A stretch of 64,000 nucleotides of DNA, from assembly GCA_951812925.1 (NCBI GenBank), contig OX638368.1, positions 122,039,309-122,103,308 of the forward strand, in the 5' to 3' direction. Shown piece after piece: positions 1 to 11,647 of the stretch (positions are counted from its first letter, which is position 1; every line of letters begins with the position of its first letter). Below the pieces are notes generated by a model. The model saw only the letters and a program-made list of their open reading frames with translations, was not told where the DNA came from and ran no database searches. Position numbers and translations under genes: made by a program. This DNA comes from Calliopum simillimum. Taxonomy: Eukaryota; Arthropoda; Insecta; Diptera; Lauxaniidae.

Positions 1-206
1 TAGACACTTGTCCTTAGAATATTTTAAAATATCTAATCGAAGTATTTTCATACAATGTTATTATCATATACGTGTATTATAAAACACTTAAAGTAGAAAA
101 CTCTTTTTTTCTCACAACTGTGCAGTAATCTTTTAATAAAATGCAACTATGTATTTTATTGCATTTTATAGTCTAGTCTGGTAAGATCAGATTCGACGGT
201 CTTTTT
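1..206. other. AT-rich upstream flank of APN-1
   Basis: No coding frame or repeat is recognised. The stretch is AT-rich and leads into the TATA box of the first aminopeptidase gene. Confidence 0.4.
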
Positions 207-242
207 TATAAATAACGGTCAAAACTTATATGAGATATCAGT
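207..242 (+). promoter_or_regulatory. Core promoter of APN-1 (TATA + initiator)
   Basis: TATAAATA at 207-214 is followed by an insect initiator TCAGT at 238-242; the initiator A is 33 bases after the first T of the TATA box. The same arrangement, with the same 33-base spacing and similar flanking sequence (ATCAGTAGGC then AAGAGTTTT), lies upstream of APN-2 at 12235-12270. The pairing suggests both are inherited promoters of duplicated genes. Transcription start is inferred, not measured. Confidence 0.55.
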
Positions 243-591
243 AGGCAAAAGAGTTTTCAACCGTACATGACATAGTACATAAATTCGGGAATTTTGTTTT
301 AATGGTGAGATCGTCATGCCATTAATTATAAAAAAAATTAGTTGTTAAATTTAAAAACAAGAAACTATTTACAAAGATGTTTCAAATAAAAAACTAAAGG
401 ATTTTTGAAGTCGTGAAATATTGAACAAGTAGAAAATTTATTGAAATAATCGGAAAATATTAATAAGTTTAAATATAAATAATTACAACGTCGAATGTTT
501 ATGTTAACATTTAAAGTGTTGCCACAATTGAATGACCAGTTTCGAAAAGGTCACATCTCCGAATATCAAAAGTTATCAGGAAACGAAAAAA

Positions 592-1237
592 ACTGATTAC
601 ACAGTGCAACACAAAAAATGTCCCTGGGGTCTCATAAAGTTTTTCTGATAGGTTATGAAAAATAAAAATACATGTATTTCACCGAATATGTGTATCAGTG
701 ATTTTTTCCATTTAATGGCTCCTCAAAGCTTAAAATTCGCGTTTTATATGAAATTTTGAGATTTTATGAAAAAGCATCTTATTATGAAATGTTGCTGGTG
801 TCCTTACCTTTAATATAAGCTATAGCACTTGAGAATCCGTACGATAGTTTTTATTTTATAAGCAAAACTGTAAAAATTTTACTATTTCAGTATTAGAAGA
901 GTTTGTGATAATTATTTTTTTTTTTTATTTTCCGAAATATATGAAAAAAAAATACATTGAAAATGGTTTTGCTTATAAAACAAAAACTACCATGCGGATT
1001 CTCAAGTGCTATATCTTAAATTAAAGGTATTATTTCATAATCAGATGATTTTTCACAAAATCTCAAAATTTCATATAAAACGCGAATTTTAAGCTTTGAG
1101 GAGCCATTAAATGGAAAAAATCACTGATACACATATTCGGTGAAATACATGTATTTTTATTTTTCATAACCTATCAGAAAAACTTTATGAGACCCCAGAG
1201 GCAAAATTTTTTTCCATTTTGTCGCACTGTGTCAGTT
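592..1237. repeat. Foldback MITE-like inverted repeat
   Basis: The arms 592-870 and about 965-1237 are imperfect reverse complements over roughly 270 bases. For example TGGGGTCTCATAAAG near 627 is mirrored by CTTTATGAGACCCCA near 1185, and the arms end in ACAGTGCAAC and GTCGCACTGT. A spacer of about 95 bases lies between. There is no coding capacity. It sits in the likely 5' intron of APN-1, between the promoter and the first coding exon. Confidence 0.75.
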
Positions 1238-1461
1238 TCTAAAGTGGTACAATATTTATAAAATTTCTTTTTGAGTAACATTCTAGGGTCAATTATCAAT
1301 CGAAAACTACAGAGAAATTTTGATGATAACGTTATTATACAATATGTGTATGAAAATTTTGATATATTAAGGTCAGGAAATTTGTTATTCAATTATAGAC
1401 TAAAAATAAATCATATATTTTTTAATTTTAATTTTAAAAGAATAAATCATATAATTCTTAG

Positions 1462-4400
1462 CTGTCCTTTGCCCGTGCACCTGCCATATTGGCAGCAACT
1501 CTATGCATTTTCGCCTGCATTGCAGCTGCGCCAGTTGATGAAGTCAGTCCACAACCACGTGCTGATCCAGATTATCGTCTACCTCTCACGATCAAACCAT
1601 CAGCATACAATTTAACATTACGTCCATATTTACTTGAAAATGATGCTAAACGTTTTACATTCGATGGCGAAGTTTACATTAACATAACAGCAAATGAGAC
1701 TACAAACAAATTGATTCTCCACTCTAAAAATCTTAACTACATAGCAACTCAATATTGGAATGACGATACGCCAGGCACAAAATTAGAATTGGGAACACCT
1801 GTCACTAATGCAATTACCGACAAAAGTATCTACACTTTGACCAACAATCAATATTTTGTTGCTAATGTTAAATATACATTATACTTCCAATATGTTGGAT
1901 CCATGGATGATGATATGCTTGGTTTCTATCGCAGTTCTTATGTGGATGAACACAATGTGACCAAGTTTGTTAATATGAATCTGTTTTAGAAAAAAAAAAA
2001 AAATCCTAACAGAAATTTTTTTTCTATTCATCATTAAACAGATGGTTGGGTGCAACCCAATTTGAGGCAAATTTTGCACGCCGCGCATTCCCATCATTTG
2101 ACGAGCCCAAATTCAAGGCAACATTTGATCTGACCATTATTCGTCATAAAAGCCTGAAGTCATACGCAAATACACGTATTATCCAAAGCACACTCGACAG
2201 GTAAGACAAAATAATTAAGCATTACACCGTCCGACAAAATTAAACCTTTGGTTGCACAACTAAAAAAAAATATATTCTGAAAATATGGCTAAAAATAAGT
2301 TACACTTGTTTTCCGGATTTTCTGGTTCAGGTCGAAATTTATTTTAATCGGTGTATGAAGTTTTCTATACATGAGTTGAGTTGACTCACTAAATTTCACT
2401 ATCCTTACATCTGAAGTATATCATGTCTTCTGAAGACCTATTGACGATGTTAAGGGCAAAATTTTTGTAGAAAACCTTAACCCTCCACATCCCCCCAAAT
2501 GGCTTATTTTTGACCATTTCTCAAAAAGTACAAAAATTACCCTTTGAACGGAGGAATAATGGATCATATATGAAGCAAAACACGCCAAGTGTACCAGCTG
2601 AAAGTATTTTTGTCTCCGTCTTCGGTCAAATTTGGCAATATGGTAGTTCCGTTGTGCAAGTACAACAATCCGGAAGGATTTGGTCCTTGTACAATTTTTT
2701 GTTAAAATACAGGGTTTTGAAGTTGGCGTTTTTAGTCATTTTCCTGAAAAGGGATTTATACCTTACACCATAGCTTGTAAATTGATATTTATAAGTAACC
2801 GGTCCCACTCATTTTTAAGTGTTCCTTTTATAAAAAAATATTATTCACCAAAATTTTTTACACTTAAAAATACTTTTAAGTTTTTTTTTTAAAAAGCCCT
2901 CCGTACATTTTTTTTAAAGTTACTTTAAATTAATAATTCCTAAGCTTTAAAATGATGTATGACTCAAGATGGGATTAAGTCGCTAGATGAGAGCTTTTGG
3001 CTTTTGAACGCCCGCGGCAGGCAAAACTCTTTGTTTACTCAAGAGGAAGGCATCTTATGAAAAAAGTGTAGTTGGCATAAAATGCTTAAGTTAAAAAAAA
3101 TTTTTTTTTTAAATTTTTTCAAAGATTATTATGTCAGCCAACTCATATTATGACACATCTTTTGTCCCTTTATGGACTTACTCCAATAACTCCGTTGGTT
3201 TTGCGAATTTCGAAAAATAGAATCAAGAAAAGTTTTTCAGTATAGTCCCAGGAATATTGCAGTTTCCAGTATCCAACCGATTCCAAACCTTCCTGTATGT
3301 ATAAGACATTCAAAGTATGCACTTTCATTTGTTCTATAATTTGCAAATATGCATTTTTCTGTTGTTCGCTCATTTTTTAAATAATGCTCAAATGTGTTTT
3401 GCTGTAGATGGTAATATTTTTCTAATATGCATTTTTTTTCTCAGCAATTACTATACTGATGTCTATGAACGTACACCACCGATGTCAACATATCTACTTG
3501 CTTTTCTCATTTCTGAATTCAACGAACGTTACGATGGTGACTTTGGTGTTATTGCACGTCCCGAATATTATGATCAAACCGAATACAGTTCCACCGTTGG
3601 CAAACAACTTGTGGTTGAATTTGATAAATACCTAGATATGCCCTATTACCGTCAGGGCATTGATAAAATGCATTTGGCTGCTATTCCTGATTTTCGAGCT
3701 GGTGCTATGGAAAATTGGGGTCTTATAACCTATAGAGAACGTGCACTTTTGTATGACCCCAAATCGTCTAGTCTTAGTTACAAACAATCCATTGCAACAG
3801 TTATTGCACACGAACAAGCGCATATGTGGTTCGGTGATATAGTCACATGTGATTGGTGGAGCTACCTCTGGCTAAATGAAGGTTTCGCTACATACTTCCA
3901 GTACCATATTACTCACAAGGTACAGAAATAAGTTCTTAGCAACTATTTTTATAAATAATTGACTCTCTTATTAACAGGTCGAAACAGATTTACGTTTGGA
4001 TCAGCAATTTGTTATAAGTGCACTTCAGAGTGCATTGGTCGAGGACTCAACTAATCGCACAAATCCAATGTCTGATGAAAGTACGAAATCACCAAGCGAT
4101 ATTGACAGTATGTTTAATACTATTTCATACAGTAAGGGGGCCTCAGTTATTCGCATGATTAGATACGCTATGTTTGAAGATAATTTCCAAAAAGCATTAC
4201 AAGAATATCTGAAAGCTTTGTAAGTAAATATTTAATACTTAAAAAGTCTTTTATTTTCACTATTAACGCGAATGCCTATTACCAAACACTATAAAAAAAA
4301 CACCTTTATTCAAAATAGCCAATACCAAAACGCTGTACCAAAAAATCTCTTGGAATACTGGGAAAAACACTGGCCTGCAGCTACAAAAGCTCATGCCCCA

Positions 4401-5761
4401 CTGGTTTTCAAAAGCTTCACCGAACAAGTTGGCTATCCAGTCGTAACCATTACTGTTTCTGATGATGGCAAGAGCATGACTATTAATCAAACACGTTTCC
4501 TCTTGAAACCCAATGATGGATCTGATGCTTCACTGCTCTATACAATTCCCTTCACTTACACCACTAACGTGGAGCAAGACTTCAATGCAACTACACCCAA
4601 ATTTTACTTGGAAGCTTCCAGAGCAACAAGAACTGAATCTTTTACAAAAGCAGTGAGCTGGGTTATTGCCAATATCCAAGAAACTGGTTTTTATCGAGTG
4701 AATTATGAAAGCAAAAACTGGCATCAAATTCATCATGCACTGCTCACTGACAACTGGGGTGGTATACATGAGCTGAATCGTGCACAAATCGTCGACGATC
4801 TATTTCAATTGGCTCTTGCAAATGTTTTTGACTATGATTTTGCGCTGGACATACTTGAGTATTTGGACACTGAACTGAATTACCTGCCATGGACTACTGC
4901 CTTACGAGGTTACAGCCTTTTGGCAATTCGTTTGGGTACAGACACCAAGAACTTCGGCATCCACATACGCAAGCAACTCGAGAAAGCATACAACACGCTT
5001 GGATTCGATGAAAAATCGAGTGATTCATCTCTTGATATTTTAAATCGTGAAGGGGTCTTGTCAACGTCTTGCAAATTCGGCAACGAAGATTGCATTAGTC
5101 AAGCCAAATCACGTTTTGCTCAGCTGCAATCAACACCAGTACCACCCAATATACGCGCTACTGTCTATTGCACCGCCATGCGAGAGGGTACTGAAAGTGA
5201 TTACAACACTCTATATGATAAATTTAGAACAGAAACAGTTCCCACTGAAAAGGAACTCGTTTTGAAGACACTCGGCTGTGTCTAGGATCAAAAGTTGATC
5301 GAAAAACACTTTGCTAACATAATCAGTGATAATGTCAGACGTCAGGATAAGTCATCTGCCTTAAGCAATTTATATGGTGAAAATAATGAAAATGTAACAC
5401 CAGTTTTCGACTTGGTGATAAGAGATTTCGAGAAGCTTGCAGAATCGTAAGTTATTTGAATAAAAAAAAAAACATTAAATTTTCAAATTTCTATTGCAGT
5501 ATGGGCAGCTACTCTTCGGTCGCAGGTGTTATTTCGGGACTCGCATCACGTTTCACTGACCAAAGTCAGCAGCAAAAGCTGAAAGATTTCAATGCCGCAA
5601 ATAAATCCAAATTTGGTGAATCGGCAGTCATTTTGGAAAGAGCAGAGAAAACAGTTGAGGAAAATCTGGCTTGGTCGGCAGAAAGGCTTGGTACAATTAA
5701 GTCGTATTTGGAAAAACGCGCCAAGGGCAGTGCCAATGCAATAGTTCGTTCACAGTACTAA
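1462..5761 (+). pseudogene. Aminopeptidase N (M1), APN-1, probably inactivated
   Basis: Six exons align to APN-2: 1462-1964, 2042-2200, 3445-3919, 3978-4219, 4319-5446 and 5500-5761, with matching lengths and phases. The protein would be a secreted zinc aminopeptidase of the M1 family. Visible motifs are GAMEN, the zinc site HEQAH with NEGFA 18 residues later, and the ISYSKGA tyrosine. Three lesions stand out against APN-2. The initiator is CTG instead of ATG (1462), directly after an AG acceptor and with no nearby alternative ATG. An in-frame TAG lies at 5283-5285 where APN-2 has CGT GAG. A one-base deletion near 5743 shifts the C-terminal hydrophobic anchor tail and gives an early TAA at 5759. 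The first donor is a weak GTTTGT. The catalytic exons are otherwise open, so decay looks recent. Assembly error, or a start codon in an upstream exon, could explain part of this, but hardly all three. Confidence 0.8.
2440..2960 (+). repeat. Dispersed repeat in APN-1 intron 2
   Basis: This stretch matches, in inverted orientation, 60300-60800. Shared blocks include GTTTTGAAGTTGGCGTTTTTAG, broken here into GTTTTGAAGTTGG and CGTTTTTAGTCATTTTC, then CTTACACCATAGCTT and CACTTAAAAATACTTTT. No open frame of interest is present. It is a non-coding interspersed repeat of unknown class and accounts for much of the 1.2-kb intron. Confidence 0.6.
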
Positions 5762-6407
5762 CAATGACATTAATAACTATCTTAAGATTGCTTTTGTGCT
5801 AGAAGCTTCTAGTCATATATTGTAATACGAGTATGTACGATTTTTCAGAATTTAAAGACTAGGTATATGGTATCACAGAATACATTTAGTTAAATAACTT
5901 AACCAAATGTGTGTTTCTTTGCATAATCGATTAAGATTTGGGTTGGCATCTAAGATTTTTATGAAAATTGGTGAAAAGTTAGTATTTTGTCATACGTATA
6001 ACTGTGGTAAAATGATTTTTCGAAATTCCTAAAAAATCCAAGATAGCGTCCATATGAAGTCCAATTCAACTTTTAGATACTCAGATGCTTAAAAATTCAT
6101 AGCTCCTCGGATTTGGATCCGATTTCAATGAAATTTTCAGGGTGAGTGCAGATAGAAGTGAACTTTTGAAAAAAAAAATACACTGAAAAAAAAAACTTAT
6201 TTTTAGTGAAAAAAAGCTATTTTTCTTTTATAAAGCCAATTTGGGGCTTGGTGCACCCTTTTTATTTTTTTTTTTTTAAATATTTTTATTTAAAAGTAAT
6301 TTTTATTATTGTATTTATAAATATTTACCAACCTTCAACCTTGTGGTATCTTTTACGGTTATCAAGTTATAAAGTTTTGAAGTCAATTAATAATGTGTTT
6401 AATAATG
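5762..6407. other. 3' flank of APN-1
   Basis: Downstream of the APN-1 stop. Before the shift, the old reading frame would have run on through a hydrophobic tail to a TAG near 5801. No canonical AATAAA stands out; AATACA near 5879 is a possible weak poly(A) signal. The rest is AT-rich without recognisable genes. Confidence 0.35.
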
Positions 6408-6816
6408 CGTTGGTGCACGTGCGCTACCATATAGAGTTGCCACCGTCCGGACGGTTTTTTTTTTTTTTCGATGGCCCCTAGTAAAATTTTTGTAAAATAT
6501 TTTTGGAGAATATTTTAACCCATTACAACCAAGTTTTTGGAAAAAAGGGTCTAAAAGACCCTTAAAAACGGGACATACTGGGTTAAAATGTTATAAAAAA
6601 TTGTTCCATGCTTGATTTCACGTTAAGTTAAGTGAACATCTTAACATTATTCCGCGTTTTCAAAGGTCTTTTTGACCTCATTTTCCAAAAACTTGATAAT
6701 AATGGGTTAAAAAAATTATCCAAAAATATTCTAAAAAAATTTTACTATGAGCCACCGAAAAAAAAAAAACCGCCCGGACGGTGGCAGCCTTATATAGTAG
6801 CGCACGTGCACCAACG
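6408..6816. mobile_element. MITE with long terminal inverted repeats
   Basis: The ends CGTTGGTGCACGTGCGC and GCGCACGTGCACCAACG are perfect reverse complements. Similarity continues inward (CCACCGTCCGGACGG versus CCGCCCGGACGGTGG, and TTTTTGGAAAA near 6534 versus TTTTCCAAAAA near 6681). The total is 409 bases with no transposase. It is a non-autonomous DNA transposon between APN-1 and the APN-2 promoter. The superfamily is unknown. Confidence 0.8.
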
Positions 6817-6899
6817 ACTCGTGGTTTTGATTTAACACGGTGCAGAGAAACAAAATTTGATTTCGTTTTTACACGATTTCGTTCGATTTAGCACGATTA

Positions 6900-7160
6900 A
6901 AAAAGCTATTTGATTAACATTTTGAAGAAAAACATTTTTACTAACCGTAATCTTTTAGAAATCAAGTTAGGGAATTCCTCTTTCTAATTTATTTTCATAG
7001 CAGTTTTCAGTAGAATCAAAAACGCTTTATGGGTTATCCTTGGAACAAAAAAAGATGTTGCAGATATCGTTTTTAAGAGTTCTTCCTCAAACTTTTGACT
7101 ATGTTTCGGAATGAATCTAAAGTTCAACCCTATCTTATACACAGTCCTTCAATGGATTTC
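6900..7160 (+). repeat. Repeat fragment related to 61770-62607
   Basis: It contains TAGAATCAAAA and then GGAATGAATCTAAAGTTC followed by CCCTATCTTATACACAG. These parallel TAGAATCAAAAG, GGGATGAATCTAAATTTC and CCCTGTCTAATGTACC in the right arm of the foldback at 61770-62607. It is probably a degenerate single arm of the same family. Confidence 0.45.
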
Positions 7161-7195
7161 CATTCTTAATATAAGAAGCATTCCTTTAGGTTTTA

Positions 7196-7564
7196 GTGGA
7201 AAAATTCCATCACGTCACAATTTTCGGTAATTTAAATTTGTATACTACTGAACGTATCAAAATCATTTTTGCAGACCATGTTTTTTGGTGCTCCAACATA
7301 TTTATAAGAAAAATGGGGGACGAGGGACGTTGTACATCTTATGCGCCTATACCAGTAGACATATCGAAACCATATTTGCAACGACAGGTTTGCCTTGCTA
7401 ATGAGAAGTATTTGAAAGATAGTACGATGCACGGTATGCAAAGAAAAACTACCAAAAACAAGCATAAAAACTACATCTCCTCACTTTACCTGTCATTAGG
7501 AAACTTGATACCTGAATGCATATTACACGTATGTATACCAAAAATCATAATTATATCTGGTTAA
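7196..7564 (+). CDS. Unrecognised small open reading frame, uncertain
   Basis: A frame open for 122 codons with an internal ATG at 7312 that would give about 84 residues. The composition is mixed and not low-complexity (for example CTSYAPIPVDISKPYLQRQ). No family, signal peptide or membrane segment is recognised. No promoter, splice context or paralogue is seen in the window. It may be chance or a relic of a mobile element. Confidence 0.15.
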   Translation: MEKFHHVTIFGNLNLYTTERIKIIFADHVFWCSNIFIRKMGDEGRCTSYAPIPVDISKPYLQRQVCLANEKYLKDSTMHGMQRKTTKNKHKNYISSLYLSLGNLIPECILHVCIPKIIIISG

Positions 7565-8054
7565 GGTGTTAAGATATTTTTTCAGAGCTTTTTTTGTATA
7601 ACGGATGACGGGTGGAGTTTTAAAAACTGTGACGCTTTTAACTAACAGCCTTTCATAAATATATATTTAGCGAATAAAAAAGTCACTTATAAATCTGTTT
7701 CGTTTATATAGAAGTAATTATAGCCATTAATGTTTATATGACGTATCCTTATAAACAAGACTTAACAATTAAAATCTAATGATAACGTATTGATAAGATT
7801 TCGTTTGTCAAAATTGGTGTCGTATAAGCCTGACAAGAAACTACAATAACTATTGATTTCAAATTATATATAAAACCCAATATGAGTACAACAATAAAGC
7901 AATTTTTTCATTGAGAATTAAAAAAATAATTGCAAACAACAGATTATTCGGTTTTAAAATAATCCGCTTGATAAGAAATAAAACCGATTCTCGAATTTAT
8001 TGAGCATAACAATAGAAAAGCTTATTAATCACAAATGATACCATTCTAATATAA
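7565..8054. other. AT-rich intergenic stretch
   Basis: No coding frame, tandem repeat or clear inverted repeat was recognised. Confidence 0.3.
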
Positions 8055-8458
8055 TCTACTTATATATTAATACGCAAGACAAAAACTTGTCCATCTTTTT
8101 GTATTATGTTAGAAATGGAATACGACTTGAAATTAAACACCATTAGAAAGGTATTTGTGTGTAGATGTGCACAAAATAAAAATTATGTTAATGTTAGGTA
8201 AAACTTAATATAAATTTTTCAATATTAACAACTAAATACGCGGTCACACAGAGCACAAAGAGAAAGGCAAAAAGTATAGCACTGATTTCATGTTTTTTGT
8301 TTTATTTATATTTCACTTGAGTTATACCAGGGATGTTAAATGAGTTTTTCTATTTTGTACCAAATAGCAAAAAAAAAAGTACTAAGTGTCCAAAAAGTAA
8401 AGAAATTATTTGATACATTTGTGCTGGAATTTTGACCACTGGGCGATTCTAGTATTAT
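8055..8458 (+). repeat. Interspersed repeat, copy 1 of 2
   Basis: About 400 bases that recur in reverse orientation at 56846-57280. Shared landmarks are AAGACAAAAACTTGTCC, AATGGAATACGACTTGAA, ATTAGAAAGGTATTTGTG, a CACAAAGAGAAAG block and GGGCGATTCTAGT at the right end. It does not fold back on itself and has no open frame. Class unknown. Confidence 0.65.
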
Positions 8459-8469
8459 TTAAAATAGAA

Positions 8470-9460
8470 GATCGACAATAGAACGAGTACACAAATAAAA
8501 CAACTATCAAATTGTTACTTTAATATTGCGCGCCCCTTGTCAAGTTTCAAAATGTTTTACCAAATGATCATGTAAATAATGAGAGTATGCCAACATTTTA
8601 TCGTATCGTCTTACATTTGTACCTTAAAGGAACAAAATTGGTTTTTATAAAACAAGAAGACTAGGCTCGCCGCAGTTCTCTGCCTTCAGGGCTATAAATT
8701 AGATAGTTGTTAAATAAAAACAATTTTTTCTGGATAGCACGTAACATAATAGAACATCAGAACTTAATTGACAGATGGCTACTAACCAGATCAATATTGA
8801 TAAAACGCTTTTCTTGCTAAATATCGGTTAAAGTTCTGTTTTATGCTTGACCGGACATTCAGAAAACGGCCCTTACTGTTTGTATTAACTATCGCCTTGT
8901 AATTTTTAGTTATGTTTTACCCAATGAAAAAACCGAAGATTAATGATGTTTTCTATGTTAGGTCTTGAAATTCATATCATATCTTATAAGCAAACTAAAA
9001 ATTAATTACTTAATTATTGTGAATGGTAATAAAATAATCAAATTGTGTTGTTTTGTCTGTTTTGCGTTGTATGTTATAATCAAAAAATATTTCGTCGTCA
9101 TTTGAGCAAATTATTAATTAATATGCTGAATATTCAACACAGCAGTTAATGATATGTAAATTTATTATGTATTTTCTTAGCAACATCGTAATGAGTGAGG
9201 AAGTTCCAAATTGTACCAAGTTATCGAAGCATCATTCATTCATATATCAGAGAAAAAAAACAGCCATTGATTTTGACTACAGTCAACTGATTAAGCTAAA
9301 AATATTGAAAATGCGTTGAATATTTCTTAAAAGTATTATGTCGAAAATATTAAAAAAACCGACGAGTTTTGGAAAATTAACCGAAAAGAATAAAAACTTT
9401 GAAAAATCTGAAAAATCGTTTAAAGTTCATAGATCTGATAAATCTGTTATGTGGCATTAC
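8470..9460. other. Intergenic DNA without recognised features
   Basis: AT-rich. Short frames only, no conserved protein seen. Confidence 0.3.
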
Positions 9461-9461
9461 A

Positions 9462-9626
9462 TAGGGACGTCAATAAACTCCGTGACGCTAAAATTCGCTT
9501 TATTGAACCCCCCCCCTATGTGACGGCAGCTTCATATAAAAAATTAACAAAATACACCAAGCGTGACGCTTGCTCGAACCCCCCCCCCCCCCCAAGGAGC
9601 GTCACGGAGTTTATGGACAGCTGTTT
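9462..9626. repeat. Small inverted repeat with poly-C tracts
   Basis: CAATAAACTCCGTGACGCT near 9472 is mirrored by AGCGTCACGGAGTTTATGG near 9598. The interior carries two C-runs (about 9 C near 9511 and about 15 C near 9579) beside CCTATGTGACG and AAGCGTGACGC. It is a compact MITE-like palindrome of about 165 bases, unusually C-rich for this AT-rich region. Confidence 0.55.
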
Positions 9627-9719
9627 CAGAGATACAAGTTTTCAAAAAACTGAAAAAGCTGCAAAAACAGCATTAAGTAGTTTTTTGAAATGCCAATAAT
9701 TCCGTCAATAGTCAACCAA

Positions 9720-10150
9720 ATTATGAAGTTTTTTGTTCACCGACCTCTACTAACTTTACCTCTTCAATATTTCTCTCAAACATACTACCCAGTTTTTTTC
9801 CACCTCTTAAGGGGGCTCCAACACAAAATTTTGATAAAAATATCAAAAAATTCCACATTACCGGAAAAGAGCAAAAATGTTCACCGACACCCATTAATTT
9901 TTCATCTTCAACATTTTTTTCCAATGTACTAACCCCTTTTACCCATCCCTTAAGGGGGCTTACATACAAATTTTTGATACAAATAAAAAAAAAGTTCCTC
10001 ATTGCCGGGAGAGGGGAACTCCGACCCTCATTATCTTTTCGTCCCCAAAAATTTTCTCTAACACTGTTTTTCCACTTATTAAGGGGGCTCCCATACAAAA
10101 TTTTGATAAAAATATCAAAAAAATTCCTCATTGCCGGGAGAGAAAAAAAA
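9720..10150 (+). repeat. Tandem repeat, about 3 units of 140-155 bases
   Basis: Three successive units share CTTAAGGGGGCT (or ATTAAGGGGGCT) followed by ACAAAATTTTGATAAAAATATC and then a CATTGCCGGGAGAG-like block at about 9815, 9950 and 10082; the 22-base middle block is quoted only as a landmark in two halves, ACAAAATTTT and GATAAAAATATC. Open frames on both strands here are products of the repeat, not genes. Confidence 0.75.
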
Positions 10151-10299
10151 TTTACTTAAACAGTTAGGCAAAATTTATTTTATTTCATTGGGAAGTTGTC
10201 ACTATATTTTCTTGAAATTCTAGTGAAATTTAATAAAAAAAGTAGTGCGAACTATTTTTTTTTTTTTTTTTTTTTTTTCTGTGAACTTTTTTATTTTCA

Positions 10300-10660
10300 A
10301 AATTCATTCAAAATTGAATATTGTACTATGCTCCCTACTATGACCAATTTTGAATGATTTTCAAGACGCGATAACTCATGAAGGGTAAATCTGAAAAAAA
10401 AAAGAGTTCGGATAGACTCTTATAGGGAATTGAACGTTCTAAATAATGCAAGAACAATTTTTTTTCTAGGACGAACCGTTTTGGATCTATTTTGATAAAA
10501 CGGTTTTTTTCTATATTTTTGGTTTGTTAAAAGTATATCTCCTGAACTATAGGTCATGTGAACAAAAAAATATGATGTTACTTGTAGTGGAAGTAATTCC
10601 CTATAAATAAATGTTTTTATTTTGAACGTGTGACTCAACGTTCCTGAGTTATCTTAATTT
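10300..10660. repeat. Degenerate palindromic repeat
   Basis: Imperfect inverted symmetry centred near 10500: GCGATAACTCATGAAGG versus CTGAGTTATCTTAA, GGGAATTGAACG versus AATTCCCTATAAA, and AACCGTTTTGGATC versus GATAAAACGGTTTTT. The theme GATAACT...GAGT recurs at 13393-13775 and 43221-43688. A 22-base T run at 10255-10276 precedes it. Confidence 0.45.
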
Positions 10661-11168
10661 TAAGCTCAACACATCACTGTGCCTACTCATAAGCGGCATG
10701 CATAATTTACAAATTTTTTTCAAATTTTGAATTAGGATATCTCCTGAGTTATAAGTCGTACGAAAACAATTTATGGGTAATTTTTATAAGCTACAATATT
10801 GCACCACAATATTTTTCTCTAAATGTAACCGTTAAAGAGATATTTGTAAAAAACTGATTTTGGACGCCATTTTTCCAATATGGCGGCGAGAGCGAACACG
10901 ACACGAGGTAGCAAAGTTGAAATTCTGAAAGAGCACATCGAAATCTATAAAATAACTCATTTGCAAAAATCCCGCAAAACTTTCCAGGTAAAACTACCAA
11001 ATGACTGTACTTAATGGAAAAAAAGAATTTCGTGTATTGAGAAAACATTGCTGTTTGATGGGAAAAAATACCGTGAACCGTCTAAGAAAATCGATCATTA
11101 TAATTATGACTAGTATGCTGAATTAAAATGCGGTCATACAAACACTGAAAATCTTAAACGCTCTATCC

Positions 11169-11639
11169 CAGTGATGAGTAAACCAAGACCAAGGCCATAG
11201 CAGTCTTGCTCTTGGTCTTGTTCTTGCACATTGAGTCTTGGTCTTGGTTTTTATATTGTGTCTTGGTCTTGGTCTTGTTTTTGCACATTAAGTCTTGGTC
11301 TCGGTCTTGGTCTTGGTCTGAAAAAAATTTCTAAAGATTGTTGAGTATTCAAAATTTCCAAACCTTATTTTTACAAAGCAGTTGGGTTTTAAAGATGCCA
11401 AATTTCGAATTGAGATATGATTTTATGCTTGAAAGGGGCGTGAAACACCTATTAACTATAAATACGCAAGACTAAAAAGCAGTCTTGGTTTCGGTGATCA
11501 TCGTGAGCAAGACCAAGACCAAGACCGTAGCAGTCTTGGTCTTGCAATGATATCAGCTTCTTGGTCTTGGTCTTGTTCTTGCAAAATTACCAAGACCAAG
11601 ATCAAGAATCAACACCAAGACTAATTTTGCTCATCACTA
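11169..11639. mobile_element. Non-autonomous hAT-like element with GTCTTG repeats
   Basis: It is flanked by a perfect 8-base target duplication CTCTATCC (11161-11168 and 11640-11647). The terminal inverted repeats are CAGTGATGAG and CTCATCACTA. The 471-base interior is mostly GTCTTG-type hexamers in one arm, with CAAGAC-type hexamers mirrored elsewhere, so it can fold extensively. The 8-base duplication and CAGTG termini are hallmarks of hAT elements. No transposase is present. Confidence 0.85.
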
Positions 11640-11647
11640 CTCTATCC

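Noticed and set aside
1462..1464. CTG as a genuine non-ATG start of APN-1
   Set aside because: APN-2 has ATG at the same codon, and APN-1 carries two further lesions, so loss of the start is the simpler reading. It is not fully excluded if an upstream exon exists.
9721..10131. Minus-strand 136-codon frame
   Set aside because: It lies wholly in a three-unit tandem repeat and its peptide repeats with the DNA; not a gene.
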